A stretch of DNA of 64,000 nucleotides, from NCBI RefSeq assembly GCF_002269385.1, contig NZ_CP022957.1:4207001-4271000 (forward strand). Reading direction: 5' to 3'. Of the stretch, positions 53,772-62,414 are shown piece by piece; the first letter of the stretch is position 1, and each line of letters begins with the position of its first letter. This stretch comes from Maribacter cobaltidurans. GTDB taxonomy: Bacteria; Bacteroidota; Bacteroidia; Flavobacteriales; Flavobacteriaceae. The notes below the pieces were generated by a model that had not been told where the DNA came from, did not search any database, and saw nothing but the letters and a program-made list of their open reading frames with translations. The position numbers and the translations under genes are program-made.

Positions 53772-54557
53772 ATGCAAAGAACCCGATATTATTATCTGAT
53801 AAGAATCCAATACCTGGGATTTAGATACAGCGGTTGGCAAAAGCAACCCGGGCATAAGACCGTGGAGGGCATGTTGTCCAAAACATTTAAGCATGTTCTT
53901 CCCGATACCAAGTTCAAAATCTTAGGCTCTGGCCGGACAGACGCCAAGGTTTCCGCATTGGATGGGGTTTTTGAACTGTTCTTGGAAAATACACCTTTGT
54001 CGGATTTGGATGCCTTTCTAGGTGTTTTCAATAGGAATCTTCCTCCGGACATTCGGGTTACTGAAATTAAACCTACCACGGAGGATTTCAATATTATAAA
54101 GAACAGCAAATCCAAGGAGTATGTCTATTTGTTTTCCTATGGCGAAAAAAACCACCCTTATTGTGCACCATTTCTTTATAATGTTATTGAGCCTTTGGAT
54201 ATTGAACTTATGCAGGAAGTAGCCCAACTATTTGTGGGGACCTACGACTTTTCTTCTTATACCGCTCGTTTAAAACCCAATACCCAAGTCGTTCGGGCCA
54301 TTGATTATTGTGAAATTCGAGAAAATACATTCATTACGGCCAATTTTTTGCCTGAAAAAAGTTATGCCATGGTGGTTAGGGGCAAGGGTTTTATGCGATA
54401 TCAAATACGGATGATGATGGGCGCGTTGATACAAGTGGGCAAGGGAGAACTAGGAAAGCAGGATATTTTGGACTCTTTGAATCCTGAAAAGAAAATAACG
54501 CTTACCTCAGTGGCCCCAGGGTCGGGACTTCTTTTGAATGAAGTAGTTTTTGATTGA
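53772..54557 (+). CDS. truA: tRNA pseudouridine synthase A family protein (divergent)
   Basis: A 261-residue protein of the TruA fold: IQYLGFRYSGWQKQP at the start, GSGRTDAKVSALDG with the catalytic Asp, and GKGFMRYQIRMMMGALIQVG near residue 202. The active-site signature differs from the usual GRTDAGVHA by KVS in place of GVH; the Asp is present. It may be a TruA paralogue with another target, or a divergent TruA. It precedes corA by 42 bases. Confidence 0.78.
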   Translation: MQRTRYYYLIRIQYLGFRYSGWQKQPGHKTVEGMLSKTFKHVLPDTKFKILGSGRTDAKVSALDGVFELFLENTPLSDLDAFLGVFNRNLPPDIRVTEIKPTTEDFNIIKNSKSKEYVYLFSYGEKNHPYCAPFLYNVIEPLDIELMQEVAQLFVGTYDFSSYTARLKPNTQVVRAIDYCEIRENTFITANFLPEKSYAMVVRGKGFMRYQIRMMMGALIQVGKGELGKQDILDSLNPEKKITLTSVAPGSGLLLNEVVFD

Positions 54558-54585
54558 ATCGGCAACAGGCTTTTGGTTATCTTTA
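54554..54585 (+). promoter_or_regulatory. Putative promoter of corA (TTG-N21-TATCTTTA)
   Basis: TTG at 54554-54556, 21 bases, then TATCTTTA at 54578-54585 (one mismatch to TAnnTTTG). It overlaps the truA stop and ends 14 bases before the corA ATG. Confidence 0.35.
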
Positions 54586-54599
54586 AGTAAAGTTTTTAC

Positions 54600-55691
54600 A
54601 TGGCAAGAAGAAAATTAGGACTACCCAAGCGAAAGAAAAAAGCATCCCGAGTCCAAGGCAAATTAGGTTCGGCCCCTGGAACGGTTAGTTATTTGGGGAA
54701 CAAGGAAAAATCCGACAGTGAGGTCTTTGTGATTTCCTATGATGAGGAGGAGTCAACTACCAAAACACATCTTAAAGTCGATGAAATCCTAAATTATAGG
54801 AAAGGCCCAAAGACTGCTTGGATTAATGTCATCGGAATTACGGACGAGGTTTTTATCGAAGAATTGGGAAAAGGATTCGAACTGAACAATTTGATTTTGG
54901 AGGATGCCGTAAATACGGACCAAAGACCAAAAATAGATGAATATGAAGGATATATTTTTGGAGTATTCAAAATGCTGTACCTCAACGAAAATGATGAAAT
55001 TGTCCCAGAACATATGGCCATGGTCCTTATGGAGAACACCGTGCTGGTCTTTCAAGAAGTAAAGGAAGACGTTTTCCATGGGGTAAGAAATAGGATTGAG
55101 GCAAAATCCGGACGTATACGAACTAGGGGAGCGGATTACCTGTTCTTTGCCCTTTTGGATGCGATAATCGATAATTATTTTTTGGTTTTAGAGCAAATAA
55201 ACCACCGTATTGAACTTTTGGAGGACGAAGTCTATGCCAATCCAAAACCCATAGTGGCCCAGCATATCCAACAATTGAAGAAAGAAGTCCTTAAAATACG
55301 TCGTTGGATTTACCCGGTCAAGGAGTTGGTAAGCAGATTGATAGATTCTGAAAGTCCGTTAATTAAGCATGATACCAAATTATTTCTTCGGGATGCCTTG
55401 GATCACTCCTTAGAAATCAACGAAAGCCTTCAAATATACAGGGAAATGAGTATGAGCCTTATGGAAATGTATATGAGCAATATGAGCAACAAAATGAACG
55501 AGGTCATGAAGGTGCTTACTATAATGGCATCGATTTTTATTCCGTTAACCTTTATTGCCGGAGTTTACGGAATGAACTTTGAAAATATGCCCGAATTGCA
55601 TTACGAATACGGTTACTATGTAGTATGGGTGGTTATGATTCTTCTCTTTGTAGGGATGCTAATTTATTTTAAAAGAAAGGACTGGCTTTAA
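54600..55691 (+). CDS. corA: Magnesium/cobalt transporter CorA
   Basis: A 363-residue protein. A basic N-terminal stretch (ARRKLGLPKRKKKASRVQGK, residues 2-21) precedes the cytoplasmic alpha/beta domain and the long pore helix. The C-terminal pair of membrane helices (about 300-320 and 335-355) encloses YGMNFENMPE, with the GMN selectivity motif. It moves Mg2+ (or Co2+/Ni2+) into the cell as a pentamer. The end FKRKDWL is the usual CorA tail. No regulator nearby. Confidence 0.94.
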   Translation: MARRKLGLPKRKKKASRVQGKLGSAPGTVSYLGNKEKSDSEVFVISYDEEESTTKTHLKVDEILNYRKGPKTAWINVIGITDEVFIEELGKGFELNNLILEDAVNTDQRPKIDEYEGYIFGVFKMLYLNENDEIVPEHMAMVLMENTVLVFQEVKEDVFHGVRNRIEAKSGRIRTRGADYLFFALLDAIIDNYFLVLEQINHRIELLEDEVYANPKPIVAQHIQQLKKEVLKIRRWIYPVKELVSRLIDSESPLIKHDTKLFLRDALDHSLEINESLQIYREMSMSLMEMYMSNMSNKMNEVMKVLTIMASIFIPLTFIAGVYGMNFENMPELHYEYGYYVVWVVMILLFVGMLIYFKRKDWL

Positions 55692-55821
55692 ACATTTGTT
55701 GAACATCCCTCAACTTATGGTCAGAATTGGTTTTGGTTGTTATTTTTATTGAACCAACAAAAGTTAATCGCTTTTGCGTCAGTCATTTGGGTAAATTCAA
55801 TGTATATTAAAATTAGGAAAG

Positions 55822-55847
55822 ATGTAATGATAAGAGATACATTACAT
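55822..55847. promoter_or_regulatory. Perfect 8-bp inverted repeat upstream of the secreted-protein gene
   Basis: ATGTAATG (55822-55829) and CATTACAT (55840-55847), 10 bases apart, lie 31-56 bases before the ATG at 55878. The symmetric arms separated by one DNA turn suit a dimeric regulator. No T run follows, so it is not a terminator. Confidence 0.4.
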
Positions 55848-55877
55848 ACTATTTATGAATCTTAAAATTTTAGTATA

Positions 55878-56411
55878 ATGAATAAGATAAAGATAATAAT
55901 GGTCGGTTTACTTTTTGTAAGCGGGGTTGTGTTGGCACAGGAAAATAATTCCGAAGTTTTACAAACCACGACTTCCAAAACCTATAATGTAAACATGGGA
56001 GACAAAATGGTAAAGAGATCGGTTGAAATTACCACAGAAAGAGAAAACGCCATTATGCATGATGAAAAGGATGCCGACAAGGTGGATCAGACTAGAATCA
56101 TGGACAGTGTTGCTACTATTACCAAAACAGTAAAAATAGACAATGATGAAGATGACGCTTTTGACGAAAAAATAGTTTTCAGTTATGAATCGGATGATTC
56201 GGAAGACTTTGTTTTGGTAAGCAATGCCGATGAACTCGTTGTTGCTATAGATGAAGGAAGCAGCCTTGAAATACTGGAGAGTATGAACTTGAAATCCAAA
56301 GAAACTATGGGAACGAAGGCGACTTATGTTTTCACTGATGAAAGAGGTAAGGAAATTGAGTTTTACGTAGAAGAATACAACAAGGCTTGGGACATGAACG
56401 ATTCCAAATAA
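55878..56411 (+). CDS. Secreted acidic protein of unknown function
   Basis: A 177-residue protein with a signal peptide (IIMVGLLFVSGVVLAQ, cut near residue 21). The mature part is acidic and rich in Asp/Glu/Val and Ser (KIDNDEDDAFDEKIVFSYES), with no recognised domain. It is probably periplasmic or outer. It has its own terminator and an upstream inverted repeat, so it is expressed as a single gene. Confidence 0.65.
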   Translation: MNKIKIIMVGLLFVSGVVLAQENNSEVLQTTTSKTYNVNMGDKMVKRSVEITTERENAIMHDEKDADKVDQTRIMDSVATITKTVKIDNDEDDAFDEKIVFSYESDDSEDFVLVSNADELVVAIDEGSSLEILESMNLKSKETMGTKATYVFTDERGKEIEFYVEEYNKAWDMNDSK

Positions 56412-56436
56412 GCAGACTAAATAAATTGCTTGAAAA

Positions 56437-56472
56437 AGATAAAGGAGCCAAATTAATGGCTCCTTTATTATT
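56437..56472 (+). terminator. Terminator between the secreted-protein gene and cysM
   Basis: Stem AAAGGAGCCA / TGGCTCCTTT (10 bp) with a loop of 6 bases (AATTAA), followed by ATTATTT. It serves the plus-strand gene and, read from the other strand with its A/T flanks, probably also cysM. Confidence 0.82.
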
Positions 56473-56490
56473 TCTGTGAAGGTTGTTGGA

Positions 56491-57375
56491 CTAATCAAAT
56501 AAATCCGAAGAGAGATATCGGTCTCCCCGGTCGCAGACTATGGAAACAATGACACCGTTATCCAACTGTTCTGCTAGTCTTAAAGCCGCGGTAGCTGCTC
56601 CCCCAGAGCTCATACCCGAAAAAATCCCTTCTTCCTTGGCCAAACGTTTGGCCATTTCTATTGCCTCTTTCTCATTCACTTCCATAACCCTATCTACCTT
56701 GGAAGCATCGAATATTTTAGGCAAATATTCCTTGGGCCATTTGCGAATTCCCGGGATTTTAGCATTGTCCGAAGGTTGTACGCCTACAATCTGTACCTCT
56801 TTATTTTTTTCCTTTAAATAGGTAGAGGTACCCATGATGGTCCCTGTGGTTCCCATAGCAGAAACAAAATGTGTAACTTTTCCTTCGGTATCCTTCCAAA
56901 TTTCTGGTCCTGTTGTCTTATAATGCGCCTTCCAATTATCATCGTTGGCAAATTGATTGACCATTACAAAACCTTCTTCCTTTACCTTATTTTCCGCATA
57001 ATCCCGGGCACCTTCTATACCCACATCGGATGGTGTCAGGGTTACTTTTGCGCCATAGGCCCTCATGGTCTGTACTCGTTCCTTGGTAGAATTCTCTGGC
57101 ATGACCAACTCAATATCCAACCCAAATACGCCCGCAATCATGGCCAAGGCAATCCCGGTATTACCGCTAGTCGCTTCTATAAGTTTGTCAGAAGGCTTTA
57201 AGCTGCCGCGCTCCAAGCCGCTTTTGATCATATTAAAGGCAGCACGATCCTTGACACTTCCGCCAGGGTTATGACCCTCCATCTTAAAAAACAATTTCAC
57301 ATTGGGATTTGTATTTAAGACTCGGGATTCTACCAAAGGGGTATTACCTATAAGGTCGATAATCGATTTAGACAT
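56491..57375 (-). CDS. cysM: Cysteine synthase (CysM/CysK family)
   Basis: PLP enzyme making cysteine from O-acetylserine and sulfide, 294 residues. The PLP lysine is in GGSVKDRAAFNM near residue 42; EATSGNTGIALAMIAG is the substrate loop and SAMGTTGTIMGTS the phosphate loop. Length and C-terminus (CDRGDRYLSSDLFD) fit CysM of the B type. The start overlaps the stop of the serine acetyltransferase gene by 8 bases, so the pair is translationally coupled and together forms the cysteine pathway. Confidence 0.93.
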   Translation of the reverse strand: MSKSIIDLIGNTPLVESRVLNTNPNVKLFFKMEGHNPGGSVKDRAAFNMIKSGLERGSLKPSDKLIEATSGNTGIALAMIAGVFGLDIELVMPENSTKERVQTMRAYGAKVTLTPSDVGIEGARDYAENKVKEEGFVMVNQFANDDNWKAHYKTTGPEIWKDTEGKVTHFVSAMGTTGTIMGTSTYLKEKNKEVQIVGVQPSDNAKIPGIRKWPKEYLPKIFDASKVDRVMEVNEKEAIEMAKRLAKEEGIFSGMSSGGAATAALRLAEQLDNGVIVSIVCDRGDRYLSSDLFD

Positions 57376-58159
57376 CTGTCTGGGTTTTAATTTTTATTTC
57401 AGGTGAATGGTATACGGTACTATTGGCAGGAACCGATGCTGTTAACCAAGCATTTCCCCCAATAACACTATTGGCGCCGATTACCGTATCCCCACCCAAA
57501 ATGGTGGCATTGGCATAGATCGTAACGTTGTTCTCAATGGTAGGGTGTCTTTTGGTCTTTTGTAAATGCTTGGCCACGTAAAGGCCTCCTAGGGTAACTC
57601 CTTGATAAATTTTCACATGGTTTTTTATGATAGCGGTCTCACCGATCACAATCCCCGTTCCATGATCAATATGAAATGAATCCCCAATCTGCGCTCCAGG
57701 ATTGATATCCACACCTGTCTGACGGTGGGCATACTCTGTCATTAATCTAGGTACTAGGGGAAAACCAATGGTATAGAGTTCATGGGCGAGCCGGTAAATC
57801 GCAATTGCATAAAAACCGGGATAGGCCATATAAACTTCCTCAATGGACAGTGAGGCCGGGTCACAATTGACCGTGGCTTCGGCATCCAGATTTAATTTTT
57901 CCAAAATGCCCGGTAATTTTTCTACATAATTGGCCCAAACTTTTTTACATGGTTTTTGGCACTCCCAACAGGCCAGATTTACCAAATTATCAAATTGGGA
58001 CTCTAGTTTTTTCAAATTGTCCGCTACCGGTGTTTCAATATCAAATAGGGTGTAGAACAACAAATCCGTAAAAGTTTCCGTGTCTTTTTTAAGACGGAAA
58101 CGTAAGTTGGGCTGTTTTTTATGAAGGTTGATCTTCTCAACAATGGATAGGTGGCTCAT
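57368..58159 (-). CDS. epsC: Serine O-acetyltransferase
   Basis: Makes O-acetylserine for CysM, 263 residues. An N-terminal helical domain (about 1-140) is followed by the left-handed beta-helix with the catalytic pattern FHIDHGTGIVIGETAIIKNH then VKIYQGVTLGG (His about 167). It ends without the CysK-binding isoleucine tail typical of enteric CysE. The name epsC is used for the Bacteroidota type; cysE would be equally correct. It is the first gene of the epsC-cysM operon. Confidence 0.93.
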   Translation of the reverse strand: MSHLSIVEKINLHKKQPNLRFRLKKDTETFTDLLFYTLFDIETPVADNLKKLESQFDNLVNLACWECQKPCKKVWANYVEKLPGILEKLNLDAEATVNCDPASLSIEEVYMAYPGFYAIAIYRLAHELYTIGFPLVPRLMTEYAHRQTGVDINPGAQIGDSFHIDHGTGIVIGETAIIKNHVKIYQGVTLGGLYVAKHLQKTKRHPTIENNVTIYANATILGGDTVIGANSVIGGNAWLTASVPANSTVYHSPEIKIKTQTDV

Positions 58160-58176
58160 CGGTTTGGTTTATATTT

Positions 58177-58184
58177 CAAAATTA
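58177..58184 (-). promoter_or_regulatory. Putative -7 box of epsC-cysM (TAATTTTG)
   Basis: TAATTTTG on the minus strand fits TAnnTTTG and lies 18 bases before the epsC start. A possible -33 TTG is 26 bases further up, slightly too far. Confidence 0.35.
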
Positions 58185-58252
58185 ACCATTAATTTAAAAG
58201 GTCTTTCTTGCAAATGGTTAACTTTAGCTTAAAATCACAAAGCATAAGTCGC

Positions 58253-58933
58253 ATGTCTCACCCTATAATTACCGAGAAGACCCTAGAATTTTTAACTGAA
58301 TTGAAGAATAACAATAACAGGGATTGGTTTGGTGATCACAAAAGTAGATTTACAACCCATAAAAAAGAAGCGAAAGAGTTTTTTCAAGCCGTGATGGAAA
58401 AACTAAACACACATGATAAAATAGAGAAACTAAAAGTGTTTAGAATCTATAGGGACATTCGGTTTTCCAAGGACAAGACACCGTATAAATATAATTTCTC
58501 CGCATCTTTCACCAGAATGGGTGCCGAAAGAAGGGGTGGTTACTATGTACATATTCAGCCCGAGGGCAGTTTTATCGCCACTGGTTTTTGGAATCCAGAA
58601 AAGGAAGATTTATTACGGATCCGGAAGGAGTGGGAGATAGATGCCACCGAAGTCAGGCGAATAATGGAAAACTATGATTTTCAAAAAATATGGGGCCAAA
58701 TGGAAGGTGAAGAATTGAAAACAGCCCCCAAAGGATTCGATAAAGAGGACCCAAACATTGATTTGATCAGAAAAAAACAATTTATCTTCATTAGAAGATT
58801 TTCGGATAAGGAGGTTGTGGACCCGAATTTTTTGGACACCATAAACGATTCCTTTATGGCAATCCGCCCTTACTTTGATTTAATGAGCAACATATTGACC
58901 ACGAATCTCAATGGAGAGTCCTTACTAGACTAA
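58253..58933 (+). CDS. DUF2461 family protein
   Basis: About 226 residues from the ATG at 58253. An upstream TTG at 58208 would add 15 residues outside the family. DUF2461 features: FLTELKNNNNRDWFGDHKSR, KVFRIYRDIRFSKDKTPYKY then NFSASFTRMG and GYYVHIQPEGSFIATGFWNP. Function unknown; the fold is found across bacteria and yeast. It ends 9 bases into the convergent gene at 58925. Confidence 0.88.
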   Translation: MSHPIITEKTLEFLTELKNNNNRDWFGDHKSRFTTHKKEAKEFFQAVMEKLNTHDKIEKLKVFRIYRDIRFSKDKTPYKYNFSASFTRMGAERRGGYYVHIQPEGSFIATGFWNPEKEDLLRIRKEWEIDATEVRRIMENYDFQKIWGQMEGEELKTAPKGFDKEDPNIDLIRKKQFIFIRRFSDKEVVDPNFLDTINDSFMAIRPYFDLMSNILTTNLNGESLLD

Positions 58934-59332
58934 AACGCCTTCCTCAAAATATTGAATCTGGTCCTGAAGTCTTTTGATGACCATATTCATCATCCTTTTA
59001 TTCAGGGCCGATGAGTTCTTTATGTACTCCGTATATTCCTCAAAGGTAAATTGGCCAATGATCATCCCCTTTAGGGAATTTCTGAATTTAATGTCCTTTT
59101 GAATAGCGTTGGTAATATAGTTTAACCGATTTTCTATGGTTAGACTATAAAATGAGTTTTTCCCCTTTACGATATAATTTTGAAAGGATGCCAGCAGTAA
59201 ATCGTTCTGAAGTTTAATGATCGGGCGCAATGTCTCATTCTGAAAGCGCTCTTCATCACTCATGTTCGGAAGAATTTTTGCTGAAGGAATTTCTGGACGA
59301 ATCTGAAGCAACTTTTGGGACCTGTCGTTCAT
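58925..59332 (-). CDS. Conserved hypothetical protein (helical, 135 aa)
   Basis: A 135-residue mostly helical, charged protein (NDRSQKLLQIRPEIPSAKIL, QNETLRPIIKLQNDLLLASF, FTFEEYTEYIKNSSALNKRM). No signal peptide or membrane helix. Family not recognised, but sequences of this form are common single genes in Flavobacteriaceae ('glyoxalase-unrelated' small proteins). It overlaps the DUF2461 gene tail to tail by 9 bases. Confidence 0.6.
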   Translation of the reverse strand: MNDRSQKLLQIRPEIPSAKILPNMSDEERFQNETLRPIIKLQNDLLLASFQNYIVKGKNSFYSLTIENRLNYITNAIQKDIKFRNSLKGMIIGQFTFEEYTEYIKNSSALNKRMMNMVIKRLQDQIQYFEEGVLV

Positions 59333-59471
59333 TTTGTGCGGTTTTTATAAAGATAGATATAAACACCAAAGGCTTGGGAACGGAATTTATTAGTTTTTAA
59401 CGGGGTTATAAACAATGAACCTTTGGATATGCCCTCACCATTATTTATTATTTTTAAGGATAATTTGAACC

Positions 59472-60365
59472 ATGAAATTCGGAAAAACAGACCACCCAGA
59501 ACTGATAGACTTTAGCTTGCCCAAGGACCATAGGGATACGGAAGTGCTATTAAAAAAGATAGATGACCCAGACACTTTTACCGTTCATATAGGCTGCGCC
59601 AAATGGAATAAACAGGATTTGAAAAACTTTTATCCCAAGGGTACGAAGGATGAATTGGCCTATTATTCCAGACAGTTTAATTGTATTGAGTTGAATGCCA
59701 CTTTCTATCGAATTTTCCCTGCAGAAACGTATCAGAAATGGAAAGAAAAGACCCCTGAAAACTTTATATTTTTTCCTAAGGTAATACAGAACGTAAGTCA
59801 TTTAAGGCGGTTGAACGACCAAGCTTACCCAGTTTTGGAGTCTTATTTAGAAGTTACATCTCTCCTTGAAGAAAAATTAGGCACCATCTTTTTACAAATG
59901 CACAATAATTTTAGCCCAAAGGACTGGAACAGGGTGGTATACTTTGTAGAAAATTGGCCCAAGGAATTTAGGCTTGCCATGGAATTTAGACATACGGATT
60001 GGTTCAATGAGGAAAGTGTGGCACAAGAACTTTATCATTTGTTGGAGGAGAACAATATTGCCAATACTCTGGTGGATACCGCCGGAAGAAGGGATATAAT
60101 GCATATGAGGCTTACCAATGATGAAGCTTTCATTCGCTTTGTAGGGGCAAATCATAAGAGTGATTATTCAAGATTGGACGACTGGATTGAACGATTGGAT
60201 ACGTGGAAGTCCATGGGGCTAAAGAAAATAAATTTCTTTGTACATCAAAATATGGAATTGGAATCTCCTTTGTTATCCGCCTATTTCATTAAGCAAATCA
60301 ACTCAAAATTAGGATGTAACCTAAAGATTCCCAATACTTTGATTGATCCACCTTCACTATTTTAA
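59472..60365 (+). CDS. DUF72 family protein (YecE-like)
   Basis: A 297-residue TIM-barrel protein of DUF72: VHIGCAKWNKQDLKNFYPKG, YYSRQFNCIELNATFYRIFP, FPKVIQNVSHLRRL, MEFRHTDWFNEE and RLTNDEAFIRFVGANH. Members may be linked to DNA metabolism but the reaction is unknown. It is a single gene. All motifs expected for the family are intact. Confidence 0.9.
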   Translation: MKFGKTDHPELIDFSLPKDHRDTEVLLKKIDDPDTFTVHIGCAKWNKQDLKNFYPKGTKDELAYYSRQFNCIELNATFYRIFPAETYQKWKEKTPENFIFFPKVIQNVSHLRRLNDQAYPVLESYLEVTSLLEEKLGTIFLQMHNNFSPKDWNRVVYFVENWPKEFRLAMEFRHTDWFNEESVAQELYHLLEENNIANTLVDTAGRRDIMHMRLTNDEAFIRFVGANHKSDYSRLDDWIERLDTWKSMGLKKINFFVHQNMELESPLLSAYFIKQINSKLGCNLKIPNTLIDPPSLF

Positions 60366-60532
60366 AACAACGACGCCACCTTTGTCATAACAAAGCGTTA
60401 AAAAACGGGAAATACCTTCTGGGTAAACTAATGTAAAGCTAAATTTTACCCTGCTATTTTGAGAATAATGAAGTCTGCCTAACCCTCTTTTTAGATGTTC
60501 ATAAATCCGATTGTTAAATAAAAAAAGGATAA

Positions 60533-60562
60533 TTGAAACCTTTTTTTTTCGTTTTAATTTTG
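60533..60562 (+). promoter_or_regulatory. Promoter of the thioesterase gene (TTG-N19-TAATTTTG)
   Basis: TTG at 60533-60535, 19 bases, TAATTTTG at 60555-60562: both Bacteroidota elements with ideal spacing. The ATG is at 60583. Confidence 0.62.
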
Positions 60563-60582
60563 TGCAATAAAATCAAAATACA

Positions 60583-60984
60583 ATGAGATTCCATACTAGA
60601 AAATTAGTGAAGCCGGAGGATTTGAATTCTAACGGAACTTTATTTGGTGGAAAGGTATTGGCTTGGATCGATGAGGAAGCCGCCCTATATAGTATCATAC
60701 AATTGGAGAATAGCAAGATAGTCACCAAATACATGTCGGAAATCAATTTCATGAGCGCTGCCAAACAGGGAGACGTTGTAGAAATAGGAATTCAGGTCGT
60801 AAAATTTGGTAAAACCTCCTTAACACTTAATTGTGAAGTCCGTAATAAAATGAACCACGAAACTATTGTTACTGTGGACAACATCATTATGGTAAACCTG
60901 GGAGAAAATGGCAAACCTGCCCCACATGGTAAAACCAAAGTGGAATTCGTAAAGGACAGATTAGCGGCTTCGGAAATGTCTTAA
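60583..60984 (+). CDS. Acyl-CoA thioesterase (hotdog fold, YciA/BFIT-like)
   Basis: A 133-residue hotdog protein with the signature DLNSNGTLFGGKVLAWIDEE (catalytic Asn/Asp) and YMSEINFMSAAKQGDVVEIG, ending in a short hydrophilic tail. It cleaves acyl-CoA to free acid and CoA; chain length not determined. It has one of the clearest promoters in the window and is convergent with the dipeptidase gene after 4 bases. Confidence 0.88.
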   Translation: MRFHTRKLVKPEDLNSNGTLFGGKVLAWIDEEAALYSIIQLENSKIVTKYMSEINFMSAAKQGDVVEIGIQVVKFGKTSLTLNCEVRNKMNHETIVTVDNIIMVNLGENGKPAPHGKTKVEFVKDRLAASEMS

Positions 60985-60988
60985 TCCT

Positions 60989-62272
60989 TTAGGACATACT
61001 TTTGGCGATGTCCTGAACCTCGTCCAACACACGAAGAAGGTTTCCGCTCCATAATTTTGCAATTTCCTCTTCCGTATACCCACGCTTAACAAGTTCCAAG
61101 GTAACATTAAAGGTCTCCGAAGCATCTGACCAACCTTCTATGCCGCCACCGCCATCAAAATCGGAGCTAATACCTACATGATCGATTCCGATTAATTTGA
61201 CCATATAGTCTATGTGATCCACAAAATCGGATACGTTCACAGGCTCAGGGGCATCCTTTCTTCCTTCGGCCACGGTTTGTCCCAGTTTGGTAACTTTAGG
61301 GTAATTTTCCATAAATGCTTCTTTTTGGGCATCTGTCAGACTTCGGAATTGGGAACGTTCAAACCATTCAATCCCCAAGGAATCGGCCACCTGTTGGTAT
61401 ATGTTTTTCATGTACTCGGCCCTGGCGTTATGCTTTTCCGTATTGAGGTAAGAACTAAAGGCTACGGTCTGTACCACGCCCCCATTGTCTTTCATCAAAA
61501 GCAACTGCTCATCGTCCAGATTCCGGCTATGGTCACATAATGCCCTAGCGGATGAATGAGAGGCGATTATCGGTGCTTTTGAAAGCGATATCATTTGTTT
61601 CATAGCTTCTTTGGACGGATGCGAGACATCTATCATTATTCCAAGTCTATTCATCTCTTTTACAGCCTGTTTACCCAAATCACTTAAACCATTATGTAAC
61701 CACACGGAATCCCTTTCCCCCGTATTGGAATCGCTAAATTGGCTATGCCCATTGTGCGCTAAGGAAATATATCTGGCGCCTAAATCATGGTAACGTTCAA
61801 ACTCCGACAAATCTTCGCCCATGGGATAGGCGTTCTCAACCCCGATCATGGCCACTTTTTTTCCTTCTGAATGAATTCTTCTTACATCATCTGGAGTAAG
61901 GGCAAGGTTAATTTTATCCGGGGCTATTTCCTCGCAAAGTCTATGGATGGCATCAAATTTGGCCATGGCATTTTCCTTTCCTTTTGCATACCCTTCCGGG
62001 GTTAGGGTATCTTGGCCCGTATATACGATTAACCAAGCCACATCCAGACCACCCTCTTCCATATTGGGCAGGTTTACTTGTGTTTCCAACTTTTGAGTGT
62101 AGTTGATGCTATCTGTAAAATTGGCCACATTAATGTCGTCATGGGTATCCAGGGTAATGACCTTTTCATGGATTCTTAAGGCTTTTTGTTCAATGGATTC
62201 CGTGACTTGTGACTCCTTTTCTTTACAGGCAACAATTGCCAAAATGCTTAAAATATAGGTGTATCGCTTCAT
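60989..62272 (-). CDS. Membrane dipeptidase (renal dipeptidase family) lipoprotein
   Basis: A 427-residue zinc dipeptidase of family M19. The signal peptide ends with a lipobox (LAIVACKEKE, Cys near residue 16). Metal ligands: LDTHDDINVANF (HxD), IGVENAYPMG (Glu), YISLAHNGHSQFSD and IIASHSSARALCDHSRNLDD (His). A helical TIM barrel follows. It likely cleaves periplasmic or surface dipeptides, perhaps D-containing ones. Single gene. Confidence 0.92.
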   Translation of the reverse strand: MKRYTYILSILAIVACKEKESQVTESIEQKALRIHEKVITLDTHDDINVANFTDSINYTQKLETQVNLPNMEEGGLDVAWLIVYTGQDTLTPEGYAKGKENAMAKFDAIHRLCEEIAPDKINLALTPDDVRRIHSEGKKVAMIGVENAYPMGEDLSEFERYHDLGARYISLAHNGHSQFSDSNTGERDSVWLHNGLSDLGKQAVKEMNRLGIMIDVSHPSKEAMKQMISLSKAPIIASHSSARALCDHSRNLDDEQLLLMKDNGGVVQTVAFSSYLNTEKHNARAEYMKNIYQQVADSLGIEWFERSQFRSLTDAQKEAFMENYPKVTKLGQTVAEGRKDAPEPVNVSDFVDHIDYMVKLIGIDHVGISSDFDGGGGIEGWSDASETFNVTLELVKRGYTEEEIAKLWSGNLLRVLDEVQDIAKSMS

Positions 62273-62414
62273 TCTGTAGAAATTAATACCTACAAATAAA
62301 GGCTATTCACAACAAAAAAAGAAGCCTAGGGAACATTTAATTGTGGGTAGAACTCTAATGGGGCATTTTAGTGCCTGATAATAATAACTAAGCCTAAAAA
62401 ATACCAACCAGTTC

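Noticed and set aside
55959..56498. 179-codon minus-strand frame
   Set aside because: Antisense to the secreted-protein gene, which has a signal peptide, its own terminator and normal codon use.
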